Below are positions 56,393 to 64,000 of a DNA stretch of 64,000 bases, piece after piece. A program made the position numbers and the translations under genes. Under the pieces are notes generated by a model. The model was not told where the DNA came from. It saw nothing but the letters and a program-made list of their open reading frames with translations, and made no database searches. Within the stretch, counting starts at the first letter, position 1, and each line of letters opens with the position of its first letter. The stretch is from Bradyrhizobium sp. KBS0727 (GTDB lineage: Bacteria > Pseudomonadota > Alphaproteobacteria > Rhizobiales > Xanthobacteraceae). The DNA lies in the NCBI RefSeq assembly GCF_005937885.2, contig NZ_CP042176.1:4397501-4461500 (forward strand), read 5' to 3'.

Positions 56393-57364
56393 ATGAAGCA
56401 GAACTTCACAGTCAGAAAAGGCGCGCTCGACGGCGTAGAGGCGTTCCTGAGCGTTGCCCAGCACCGCAGCTTTCGCAAAGCGGCCGCGGAACTCGGGGTA
56501 ACACCGTCGGCGATCAGCCAGGCGGTACGCACGCTTGAGGCGCGCGTCGGCGCAGCACTTTTCATCCGCACGACGCGCAGTGTCGGCCTGAGCGAAGCCG
56601 GCGAACGATTTCGTTCGCGCGCAAAACCCGCTTTCGAGGAGCTTGTCGCCGCAAGCGAAGTCGCGCGCGACCTTGGGCAGCGGCCGGCCGGACTGCTGCG
56701 CCTCACGGTGCCGCGGGCGGCGGTGCCGATCCTGCTGGAGCCGCTGATCGCATCCTTCTGCCTGGCCTATCCCGAGGTCGAGGTGGAGATCGCCGCAAGC
56801 GCGGAACTGGTCGACCTCGCCGCCGGCGGGTTCGATGCCGGCGTCCGGCTGGGCCAGTTCATCGCCGCGGACATGGTCGCGGTCCGGCTCTCGCCGGCCT
56901 TCCCCTTCGTGGTCGTCGGCAGCCCCGAATATCTACGCCGGCGGGGAAAGCCCGAACGTATCGACGATCTGCGTCAGCATGCCTGCTTGCGCATGCGCCG
57001 CTCGAACGGGGTGATCGCGCCCTGGTCTTTTCTCAACGGCAACAAGCCGATCGAGGCGATCGTCTCGGGACCGCTGATCGCCTCCGATTTTCCCACCATT
57101 CTCGGCGCGGCCGTGGAAGGTATGGGACTTGCGCAAGTGCCGGAGCCGATCGCTGCCGAGCTCGTGAAAGCCGGCAAACTCGTGCACGTGCTGGAGCCGT
57201 TCGCATCGATGGCGCCGGGGGTGTTTCTCTACTATCCCAGCCGTCATCAAACGATGCCGAAACTGCGAGCCTTCATCGACCACGTGAAGGGCCGCACGGG
57301 CGCGACCAGCAAAACCCGAAGCCGCATGGATGACAAGCGAACACGCGGGATGAAAATGCGCTGA
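56393..57364 (+). CDS. LysR family transcriptional regulator
   Basis: A 323-residue LysR regulator. The winged helix at about 15-75 contains AFLSVAQHRSFRKAAAELGV and PSAISQAVRTLEARVG. The effector domain begins near residue 100 (PAGLLRLTVPRAAVPILLEP). The C-terminus is Lys/Arg-rich. It is divergent from the methyltransferase operon, the usual layout for a LysR factor and its target. The start is supported only by position. Confidence 0.92.
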   Translation: MKQNFTVRKGALDGVEAFLSVAQHRSFRKAAAELGVTPSAISQAVRTLEARVGAALFIRTTRSVGLSEAGERFRSRAKPAFEELVAASEVARDLGQRPAGLLRLTVPRAAVPILLEPLIASFCLAYPEVEVEIAASAELVDLAAGGFDAGVRLGQFIAADMVAVRLSPAFPFVVVGSPEYLRRRGKPERIDDLRQHACLRMRRSNGVIAPWSFLNGNKPIEAIVSGPLIASDFPTILGAAVEGMGLAQVPEPIAAELVKAGKLVHVLEPFASMAPGVFLYYPSRHQTMPKLRAFIDHVKGRTGATSKTRSRMDDKRTRGMKMR

Positions 57365-57478
57365 CGTGTCGGGCGCGCCACCGCCCGTTCGTCCTTTGTG
57401 AAGGCGCACGCCGACCAGCTGGCGCATTTTGCCGCAGCAGACTGAACAACACCGGCGCCAAAACAAAGGAGAGCAACG

Positions 57479-57958
57479 ATGAACAAGAACACAATCTGCC
57501 TGTGGTACGACCATGACGCCGAAGAGGCCGCGCAGTTTTACGCCAAAACCTTCCCCGACAGCACCGTCGGCGCGGTGTTCCGGGCGCCATCCGACTTTCC
57601 GGGCGGCAAGGCGGGCAGCGTCCTGACGGTCGAGTTCACGGTGTGCGGCGTGGCATGTCTGGGCCTCAACGGCGGCGACATGTTCAAACACAACGAGGCG
57701 TTCTCCTTCCAGATCGCCACCGACGACCAGGCCGAGACCGACCGTTACTGGAACGCGATCGTCGGCAACGGCGGCACGGAAAGCGCGTGCGGCTGGTGCA
57801 AAGACAAGTGGGGGCTGTCGTGGCAGATCACCCCGCGCGTGCTGACCGACGCGATGGCCAAAGGCGGCGACGTGGCGAAGCGCGCATTCGCCGCAATGAT
57901 GACGATGCGGAAGATCGACGTCGCCAAGATCGAGGCCGCGGTGCGCGGCGGGGCGTGA
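57479..57958 (+). CDS. VOC family protein (PhnB/3-demethylubiquinone-like)
   Basis: A 159-residue protein beginning MNKNTICLWYDHDAEEAAQF, a typical PF06983 opening, with TFPDSTVGAVFRAPSDFPGG and DKWGLSWQITPRVL. This family was once annotated as 3-demethylubiquinone methyltransferase but is of the vicinal-oxygen-chelate fold and mostly has unproven function. It has an AAAGGAGA ribosome binding site. It is convergent with the alpha/beta hydrolase gene. Confidence 0.9.
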   Translation: MNKNTICLWYDHDAEEAAQFYAKTFPDSTVGAVFRAPSDFPGGKAGSVLTVEFTVCGVACLGLNGGDMFKHNEAFSFQIATDDQAETDRYWNAIVGNGGTESACGWCKDKWGLSWQITPRVLTDAMAKGGDVAKRAFAAMMTMRKIDVAKIEAAVRGGA

Positions 57959-57991
57959 GCGTTCGGCGCTCCGCACATCCCCGATCGCGGG

Positions 57992-58792
57992 TCACCCCTG
58001 CCCCGCGGCATTGAGGATCAAATTCGCAATCGTCTCGGGCTGCGAGATCAACGAAAGGTGGCTGGCCTTCACCTCGATCGTGGTCGCGCCCATGCGCTTG
58101 GCCATGAACCGCTCGAGATCCGGATTGATGGTGCGGTCTTCGGTGGAGACGGCATACCAGCTTGGCTTCGATCGCCAGGCCGCCTGCGTGGTCTTGCCCG
58201 CGAGCAGCGCCTTTTGAAACGGCTGCTGGACCGCGTAAAGCACCTTCGCCTTCGCTTCCGGCAGATCGCCGGCGAAATCGCGCAAGAACGCCGCCTCGCT
58301 CAGGCGTCCTTCATCGCCGTCGAACACGATCCCCGCCGTCGCGGGGGGCGTCGGATAGGTCTTGGCCAACGCCGTGTAATCCTCGCCGGCATCCGGCGCC
58401 CGCGCCGCCACATAGACCAGCGCCGAAACAATCGGATGCACACCCGCCTCGGTGACGATCATTCCGGAAAACGAATGCCCGACCAACACGGTCGGCCCGT
58501 CCTGCCGCGCCAGCACCCGCTCTGCCGCCGCCACCGCGTCGGGCAATGTCGTCAGCGGGTTTTGCACGGCAGTGGCGTTGAGCCCCGCCGCCTGCAAGCG
58601 CGCGATCACCTCGGACCAGCATGACCCGTCGGCAAAGAGCCCATGGACGAGGACGACGTTCCGCGCCTTCGGCACGGACTGCGCAATAGCGGCGCGCTGG
58701 AACAGCGTGCCCGCGGCCGCCGCGGCTGCGACGCTCACGAATGCACGCCGGTTCATGGGATGCATCAGCGGGGAATCGTTGTTGCCGTCCAT
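57992..58792 (-). CDS. Exported alpha/beta hydrolase
   Basis: A 266-residue alpha/beta-hydrolase. I choose the ATG at 58792, with AAAGGAGA 6 nt upstream. The N-terminus has a twin-arginine-like signal (NRRAFVSVAAAAAAGTLF, cleavage near AIAQ at about 38). The oxyanion segment LVHGLF is at 49-54, the nucleophile motif GHSFSG has Ser107, and the late histidine lies in KASHLSLISQP. It resembles the EstC/salicylate-esterase-like family often carried by rhizobia. The substrate is unknown. Confidence 0.88.
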   Translation of the reverse strand: MDGNNDSPLMHPMNRRAFVSVAAAAAAGTLFQRAAIAQSVPKARNVVLVHGLFADGSCWSEVIARLQAAGLNATAVQNPLTTLPDAVAAAERVLARQDGPTVLVGHSFSGMIVTEAGVHPIVSALVYVAARAPDAGEDYTALAKTYPTPPATAGIVFDGDEGRLSEAAFLRDFAGDLPEAKAKVLYAVQQPFQKALLAGKTTQAAWRSKPSWYAVSTEDRTINPDLERFMAKRMGATTIEVKASHLSLISQPETIANLILNAAGQG

Positions 58793-58948
58793 GAAATTCT
58801 CCTTTGCGTCGTGTCGAGGCGGGCTAGCGGGAGGGTTTGAGGTCGCAAGATGGCGGATTTTGGCTTTGCAAAACACGGGCGGCGGCATCTGCAGCACTTT
58901 GCCGTGAAGGGGCTGGTGATTGGCGGATCGACCACAAGGAGAGGTCAT

Positions 58949-59077
58949 TCACGCCGGCGGCAGTTTTACGAACGGATCGACCACTGCGACGCCCAATGGT
59001 TCGAGATGCCTTAGATTGCGCGACAGGATTGTCAGTCCATGATGCTGCGCCGTTGCGGCAATAATGATGTGGTACCG
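58949..59077 (-). pseudogene. C-terminal remnant of a VapC-type PIN-domain toxin
   Basis: The last 42 codons read IIIAATAQHHGLTILSRNLR, then EPLGVAVVDPF, then LPPA and a stop. This matches the last helix and strand of PIN-domain toxins, which end with the pattern IAAxAxxHGLxVxTRN. A stop closes the frame just upstream (around 59080), and no antitoxin gene is adjacent. It is a dead toxin-antitoxin remnant. Confidence 0.65.
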
Positions 59078-59574
59078 TCAGCGGAGGAAACGCCGGCTGA
59101 CGCGCGGCCCACTCGACCACTCATACAAGGCATGTAAGTCCGCTTTGCGCCAAAATCCGCCTTTGAGAATTCCGGTACAGTTAATCAGAACACGAAGCGG
59201 CTCGTTTCGCTATTCTAGGTTGGGCGCGAGCACATTTTCGATCCATTTCATGAATGCGCGGACTCGGCGCGACAGATTGCTCCGATGTGCTACGACGAGG
59301 GACACGGCGAGCGCCCGGCGACGAAAATCGGGGATGATCTCCACAAGCGCTCCACTCTCTAGGTATCGGCCAATCCCCAAGAGTGGCGCCTGAATCAGGC
59401 CAAGGCCGGCGAGGGCAGCGGCTTCGTAGGTCTGCGCGCTGTTGACGTGTAGCGCACCCGGCAACTGCAGCGTCGCGTAGCTGTCGCCGTCCGGATATTC
59501 CCATCCGTAGGGTCTTGCGCCCAGTATCGTCGAAAAATGAATTGTCCGATGTTCCTGACGCTGGAGATCTTCTA

Positions 59575-60617
59575 GAGTGTTTCCGATTTTTTCTGAATCG
59601 GGGATTCCCAAATCAGGTGGGCTCTGATTCAATTTTCCTGCTGGGACGGAGGCCAGCAAGGATGGCGCGAGCATACTCACTGGATCTGCGTGAGCGTGTT
59701 GTCGGGTTGGTTGCGAGTGGTGAGACGTGCCGAGCGGTGGCAGAACTGTATGACGTCAGCGTTGCGAGCGTCGTGAAGTGGTCGCAGCGGGCGCGCGCGA
59801 CGGGCAGTGCGGCGGCCAAGCCGATGGGCGGCAGGCGGCCTTACCTGCTGGAAGGCGAGCGCGACTGGCTGCTGGCTCGGCTGGCCGAGAAACCTGATCT
59901 GACCTTGCACGCGCTGCTGGCAGAACTTGGCGAACGCGGTGTCGCGGTGTCCTGCGACACGCTCTGGCGGTTCCTCAAGCGCCAGGGCATCAGCTTCAAA
60001 AAAAACCGTGTTCGCGGCTGAGCAGGATCGTCCTGATATCGCGCGCCGCCGCGCCTGGTGGAGACGGCACCAATCGAAAATCGAACCTACCCGTCTCGTC
60101 TTCATTGATGAGACCTGGGCCAAGACCAACATGACCCGTACCCATGGTTGGTGGCGACGGGGCATCCCGCTCAAGGCTCAGGTCCCGCACGGCCATTGGC
60201 GGACGATGACCTTCCTCGCAGCACTCCGGCACGACCGCATCGCTGCGCCCTGCGTCATCGACGGGCCGATCAACGGCGAGAGCTTCCGTGCCTATGTCGA
60301 GCAGTTGCTGGTGCCAACGCTCCAACCTGGCGACATTGTCGTCATGGACAATCTCGGCTCCCACAAGGGTCCCGCTATCCGAAGAGCTATCCGAGCTGCC
60401 GGCGCACGGCTCGTCTTCCTTCCGCCCTATAGCCCGGACCTCAATCCGATCGAGCAGGTCTTCGCAAAGCTCAAAACCCTGCTCCGCAAAGCCGAAGAGC
60501 GCACCATCGAAGGCGTGTGGCGCCAAATTGGCAGCCTTCTCCAACACTTCACACCGCAAGAATGCGCAAACTATCTGCGCAACGCTGGATATGCTTCCGT
60601 CTAAATCGGAAAGACTC
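59575..60617 (+). mobile_element. IS630-family insertion sequence, complete
   Basis: 1043 bp with terminal inverted repeats GAGTGTTTCCGATTT (59575-59589) and, inverted, GAGTCTTTCCGATTT (60617-60603), 14 of 15 identical. It is flanked by TA on both sides (59573-59574 and 60618-60619), the target duplication of IS630/Tc1 elements. It has one transposase split across two frames. It is inserted in a LysR gene. Confidence 0.95.
59662..60604 (+). CDS. IS630 family transposase, frameshifted reading
   Basis: The N-terminal frame (59662-60021) carries the helix-turn-helix (YSLDLRERVVGLVASGETCR, YDVSVASVVKWSQRAR). The catalytic frame continues to 60604 with the DDE triad: D in FIDETW, D in VVMDNLGSHK, and E in PYSPDLNPIEQVF. 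The frames meet at an A8 run (59998-60005): one A fewer would join them as KKTVFAAEQDRPD. So the full protein (about 313 aa) needs +1 ribosomal or transcriptional slippage. Slippage at A-runs is known in IS elements, but a plain mutation is also possible. Confidence 0.88.
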
Positions 60618-61279
60618 TAGCGATCGAGGGACGCCATAGCGCGCCAGATAGGCGGGACTGGCAGCGTTGACCATGCGTAACTTGCCGAGCGGGCGGGCGA
60701 TCAGCGTCTCGTCCCTTATGGGTCCAAGCCGCAATACACAGTCGAACCCCTCTTGAACCAGATCGACTTGCCGATCCGTACTCGACACCTCCAGCTCCAA
60801 CTCGGGATAAGTCGCCATGAAATCCGGCAAGGCCGGCACGATCGTCGTGCGCGCCACCTCGCTCGGCAGATCAACCCGCAAACGCCCGCGAAGCGCCACG
60901 CGATCGCCTGCGAACATCGAGTGTAGATCATCGACTTCAGCAAGCAGATCGCGGGCACGTGCATGAAATACCCGTCCGTCCTCCGTCAACTGCACGCTGC
61001 GCGTCGTCCGGTGCAGAAGCCTGACACCGACATCTTCTTCCAGCTTCCGGACCGCCGTTGAGGCCCTTCCCTTCTGAATGCCCAGGCTGTCGGCTGCGCG
61101 GGTGAAGCTCCCCATTTCCGCTACCGTTATGAAAATGAGGATGGGTTCGAGATTCTGCATTTTCGTGCCTCGGTATTGTTCACCATAGAGAGAACAGTGA
61201 GTTCATTTCCTCTATGTTTATCATACCTGAGAGACACAATAAGCTCTGAATATGGGATCCCCCCATCGGAGAATGACAA

Positions 61280-61702
61280 GTGTCCGAAACGATGAACCTG
61301 CATCAGGTGCCCGAAACTATGACCTTGCATCGCGCTCTGTGGGCCGGCCGGATAATGAGCGCGTTTGTTGTCATCGCTCTGGTGGCAGACGGCACTATTC
61401 AGCTTTTCGCGCCGGCACAGATCGCGAGCATGTTGCGGGAAACCGGGTTCGCGATGGACCTGACCCGTGTCGTGGGTCCGATCATACTCGCCTGCGCCAT
61501 CCTTTACGCCATCCCGGCCACCGCCGTCCTCGGCGCGATCCTAATGACGGGCTTTTTGGGAGGTGCCATTTGCGCCCATGTCCGCATTGGTGAGTTGGGG
61601 TCGCCGCCGGAAATCATTTCCCTGCTTCTCGGCGCGACGACATGGGGCGGCCTCTACGCGCGCGATCCCCGAATCCGGGCCATTCTGCCGCTCATCCGTT
61701 GA
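61280..61702 (+). CDS. DoxX-like membrane protein
   Basis: A 140-residue protein with four predicted helices (including RIMSAFVVIALVADGTIQLF and VVGPIILACAILYAIPATAV). The C-terminus WGGLYARDPRIRAILPL is typical of the DoxX_2 family. I take a GTG at 61280 with GGAGA 7 nt upstream; an ATG four codons later is an alternative. It is divergent from the disrupted LysR gene and 45 nt before the NmrA-like gene, so probably co-transcribed with it. The function is unknown. Confidence 0.85.
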   Translation: MSETMNLHQVPETMTLHRALWAGRIMSAFVVIALVADGTIQLFAPAQIASMLRETGFAMDLTRVVGPIILACAILYAIPATAVLGAILMTGFLGGAICAHVRIGELGSPPEIISLLLGATTWGGLYARDPRIRAILPLIR

Positions 61703-61747
61703 ACCAACGGGGGCAGTGCTCTGTCCCTCAAGATCAGGAGAAGACGC

Positions 61748-62620
61748 ATGTTTTTAGTAATGGGAATCACGGGAAAAGTCGGCGGCGCAACCGCAGAACA
61801 TCTGTTGGCGCACGGCAAGGAAGTACGCGCGTTAGTCCGCAATCGCGAGAAGGCGTCAAGCTGGGCGAACCAGGGCGTGGAACTGGTTGACGGTGATTGG
61901 AATGATTCGGCAGCCATCGAGCGGGCGCTCAAAGGCGTCGAAGGCGCGTTTGTCATCTTGCCCGCTGTCTGGGCCCCCTCGCCCGATTACAAAGAAGCCA
62001 AGGGCGTGATTGCGAACTATGTCGAAGCGCTCACCAAGGCAGCGCCGCCGCGGGTGGTAGCGCTTTCGTCGATGGGTGCGAACAGGACCAGCGGGCTTGG
62101 GATGATCACGGCGTTGTCGCTTCTGGAGCAAGGTTTTCGCGACCTGATATCGCCAATCGCATTTGTGCGCGCAGGTGGATTCTTCGAAAACTTCCTCTAC
62201 GGCTTGCAGGTCGCCCAGGGCGGAACGCTACCGGTCTACTACAATCCGACAAACCGGAAATCGACCATGGTCGCGACCAACGACATCGGCACAGAGGTCG
62301 CAACCCTTTTGACCGGGCCAGCTTGGTCAGGGCAGCGCGCCGTCGAGCTCGGTTCGATGGTCACCGCCGATGAAGTCGCGGAGCAATTGGGTGAAGTCCT
62401 GAATCTCGACGTGAAAGCCTTTGCAATCCCGCGTGCAGGGTGGGCGAGAGCGTTCGAGCAATTCGGCATCCCGGAGGGCCACACCGGACCTGCCGAAGAA
62501 ATGTTTGAGGCCGTTAATGCAGGATGGATGGACCTTGGAGTCGAGGGTACGGAGCACGTAGCGGGTACGACGTCCGCACGCGACGTCTTCGCGGCGGCCC
62601 AGAAGGCCGTGACGGCTTGA
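61748..62620 (+). CDS. NmrA-like NAD(P)-binding protein
   Basis: A 290-residue atypical SDR of the NmrA/QOR2-like group. The nucleotide motif GITGKVGG is at residues 6-13, then ALVRNREKA, LVDGDWND and a long C-terminal half with GGFFENFL. The classical catalytic Tyr-x3-Lys is not evident, consistent with a redox sensor or an isoflavone-reductase-like enzyme. It has a CAGGAGAAG ribosome binding site. It is paired with the DoxX-like gene under the probable LysR control. Confidence 0.9.
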   Translation: MFLVMGITGKVGGATAEHLLAHGKEVRALVRNREKASSWANQGVELVDGDWNDSAAIERALKGVEGAFVILPAVWAPSPDYKEAKGVIANYVEALTKAAPPRVVALSSMGANRTSGLGMITALSLLEQGFRDLISPIAFVRAGGFFENFLYGLQVAQGGTLPVYYNPTNRKSTMVATNDIGTEVATLLTGPAWSGQRAVELGSMVTADEVAEQLGEVLNLDVKAFAIPRAGWARAFEQFGIPEGHTGPAEEMFEAVNAGWMDLGVEGTEHVAGTTSARDVFAAAQKAVTA

Positions 62621-63204
62621 ACCGCGACGTTCGAGGGCGATGCCTGTGACGAGGGTGCCCTCATTCGCGCCCTGGGGGTCTCCTTCGCAACGGGCGGAGC
62701 GGCGTCGAGATAATCCGAAGGGACGCGAACCTGTTCGTCGAAACCGAAGAACGAAACCTTTTCGGTGATGGCATTCAAGTCGCTGCACGACTTCAATCTC
62801 GAAACCTTTGGAACTAAGGTCCTGCTCACTCTCGCAAGCGTCACTACTGGCTAATCGTTTAGCTATTTCATCTGCGTAAACTTCGCGCGCGTCATATTCC
62901 GTCTATCCTAATTTTACGCCATCGCCGCCGATCGCCGCACGCGCGTTCAACACCTCTTCCCCAAACCAAAATCTTCGGTTTTGATGAGCTCGCACCTGTC
63001 TGAAAACAGCGGTGGGGGAATATGCGAGATACGAAAAACAGTCGGTCGAAAAGCGAGCAACAGAAAATGTAAAGCTGCCTTTGTCAGAATGAGATCATCA
63101 AAAAAAGAGCCGACCCTCTCGCTAAGTCTATGAAAAGGCTGGAGCGGGTGAAGGGAATCGAACCCTCGTATTCAGCTTGGAAGTCGGGAAATCCTGTAGC
63201 GTTT
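62621..63204. other. Gene-free stretch before the tRNA-Gly fragment
   Basis: About 580 nt with no supported gene. Composition changes from GC-rich to AT-richer near 62850 (for example the stretches TAATCGTTTAGCTATTTCAT and AAAACAGTCGGTCGAAAAGC). The change, together with the tRNA scar that follows, suggests sequence of another origin. Confidence 0.5.
63140..63183 (-). other. 3' fragment of tRNA-Gly(TCC), likely integration (att) scar
   Basis: Read on the minus strand, 44 nt match the second half of tRNA-Gly(TCC): the anticodon loop CTTCCAAG, the T arm GAGGGTTCGATTCCCTTC, and the acceptor 3' strand with CCA. The 5' half is absent: the sequence diverges at 63184. A displaced 3' tRNA end is the usual mark of tyrosine-integrase insertion in tRNA genes. 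Confidence 0.85.
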
Positions 63205-63330
63205 TCAACGGCCGTTCTGACAATTTTCGGCGTTTTGGCCCATTGAGATCCTTACAGAATTTCTCGTCGTCAGAATACCGGTTGCGAGCGTCGCGCTGAC
63301 GGGCAGCGTCAAGAGTGCCTTTCGGGCCAT
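63205..63330 (-). CDS. Short reading frame after the RND gene, possibly truncated
   Basis: A 41-residue frame starts 15 nt after the RND stop codon, with AAGGAAAA before the ATG. It begins MARKALLTLPVSATLATGIL, which reads like the start of a signal peptide, and ends a few codons before the tRNA fragment. It may be the remaining start of a third pump gene cut by integration, or chance. Confidence 0.35.
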   Translation of the reverse strand: MARKALLTLPVSATLATGILTTRNSVRISMGQNAENCQNGR

Positions 63331-63345
63331 GGTGTTTTCCTTCTT

Positions 63346-64000
63346 CTAGAATTGCGTCTCGAGAACCGGCGCCGGCTCGTTCTGCGCGGATACCCGCTCC
63401 GACGACGGGGGGTGTTGCGTCAAGTCCACAACCTCCCGCGTCGGCTGGCTATCGTCGTGAACAGGGTAGATCCGGAACCACGCCACATAGAGTGCCGGCA
63501 GGAACAACAGCGTCAGCAGCGTGCCGATAATGATGCCGCCCATCATCGCGTAGGCCATCGGGCCCCAGAAAATCTCGCGCGCGATCGGAATCAGCGCGAG
63601 ACTTGCGGCGGCCGCGGTCAGCAGGATCGGCCGCATGCGATGCTCGGTCGCTTCCACAACGGCGTCCCAGGCCGGGCGCCCCTCCTTCCTCAAATCCTCG
63701 ATCTGCACGATCAGGATCACCGAGTTTCGGACCAGGATGCCGATCAGCGCCAGCACGCCAAGGATGGCAACGAAGCCGAGAGGTGCGCCGCTCGGTAGCA
63801 GAGCCATGACGACGCCGATCACGGCGAGCGGCGCGACCGCAAACACCAGGAACAGGCGGTGGAAGCTCTGCAGCTGAATCATCAGGACGGTGGCCATGAC
63901 GAAGAGCATGAGCGGAACGACCGCCACGATCGGCGCCTGGCTCTTGGCGCTCTCCTCGACGGAGCCGCCGATTGCCACCGAATAACCCGCCGGCAGTTCT
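63346..64000 (-). CDS. RND efflux transporter permease, C-terminal part
   Basis: The last 218 residues of an AcrB/MexB-like resistance-nodulation-division pump; the rest lies beyond the window. Helices such as PLMLFVMATVLMIQLQSFHR, LGFVAILGVLALIGILVRNS and MMGGIIIGTLLTLLFLPALY are canonical, including the conserved ILVRNSVILIVQ and MRPILLTA. The C-terminal 40 residues form a hydrophilic tail. It lies on the putative island side of the tRNA-Gly scar. Confidence 0.93.
   Translation of the reverse strand, partial: ELPAGYSVAIGGSVEESAKSQAPIVAVVPLMLFVMATVLMIQLQSFHRLFLVFAVAPLAVIGVVMALLPSGAPLGFVAILGVLALIGILVRNSVILIVQIEDLRKEGRPAWDAVVEATEHRMRPILLTAAAASLALIPIAREIFWGPMAYAMMGGIIIGTLLTLLFLPALYVAWFRIYPVHDDSQPTREVVDLTQHPPSSERVSAQNEPAPVLETQF

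Larger units (their letters stand above)
59210..61160 (-). pseudogene. LysR-type regulator gene split by an IS630 element
   Basis: Two parts of one LysR gene flank the insertion. The 5' part (61160 to 60620) begins MQNLEPILIFITVAEMGSFT and has the winged helix and first effector half, up to YGVPRSLE. The 3' part (59572 to 59210) resumes with DLQRQEHRTIHFSTILGARP and ends ENVLAPNLE. Removing the element and one TA copy gives exactly 906 nt, an uninterrupted 301-residue LysR protein. The regulator is therefore recently inactivated. It is divergent from the DoxX-like and NmrA-like genes, its probable targets. Confidence 0.93.

Noticed and set aside
62239-62844. A 201-codon minus-strand frame overlapping the end of the NmrA-like gene
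   Set aside because: It is largely antisense to a well-supported gene, and its non-overlapping part has no recognisable domain.

Overview
The window looks like a chromosome segment of a Bradyrhizobium-type alphaproteobacterium. The reasons are the GC-rich coding sequence, the alphaproteobacterial fused str/S10 ribosomal operon, the tRNA-Trp-secE-nusG-rplKA-rplJL-rpoBC order, many ABC_sub_bind, SDR and VOC genes, and several short palindromic intergenic repeats of the kind common in that genus. The assignment rests on gene content and protein resemblance, not on a database search.

Layout. (1) 1-8246, minus strand: rpsL-rpsG-fusA-tuf-rpsJ-rplC-rplD-rplW-rplB-rpsS-rplV-rpsC (cut by the window edge), with a candidate promoter near 8660 and a leader of about 400 nt. 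(2) 8930-17443: an accessory block between the two housekeeping operons. It holds a decayed FAD oxidoreductase and its intact paralogue, a FemAB/CelD-like acyltransferase, an ABC_sub_bind periplasmic protein, an ABC exporter with polyacidic tails at both ends, and an amine-oxidase/methyltransferase fusion. (3) 17629-31198, minus: secE-nusG-rplK-rplA, a D-2-hydroxyacid dehydrogenase wedged in, then rplJ-rplL-rpoB-rpoC. Candidate promoters, an L10-leader hairpin, rplL-rpoB hairpins and terminators are visible. A tRNA-Trp gene lies upstream at 32409-32484.

(4) 31646-46000: metabolic genes (serine hydrolase, two SDRs, histidine phosphatase, metallophosphoesterase, MBL hydrolase, EamA transporter, an APH-like kinase next to an acyl-CoA dehydrogenase with a divergent TetR regulator). 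They are separated by repeat-rich, gene-poor stretches with several decayed genes: a frameshifted membrane protein, and an N-terminally cut AraC regulator abutting the last 33 codons of an ABC_sub_bind gene. (5) 46176-58792: small stress or metabolic operons (DUF899/GFA, ArsR-SRPBCC, VOC, cupin, MFS, ECF sigma plus SDR, a divergent deformylase-like protein, methyltransferase and LysR). (6) 58949-64000: the most mobile part. It has a VapC-like remnant, an IS630 element inserted at a TA inside a LysR gene, DoxX-like and NmrA-like genes, a 44-nt 3' fragment of tRNA-Gly(TCC) that looks like an integration scar, and the 3' end of an RND efflux pump gene.

No CRISPR array, rRNA operon or complete prophage was seen. 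The best candidate for an undescribed system is the 9.5-17.4 kb block. Very long open frames antisense to rpoB, rpoC, fusA and tuf are taken to be composition artefacts.
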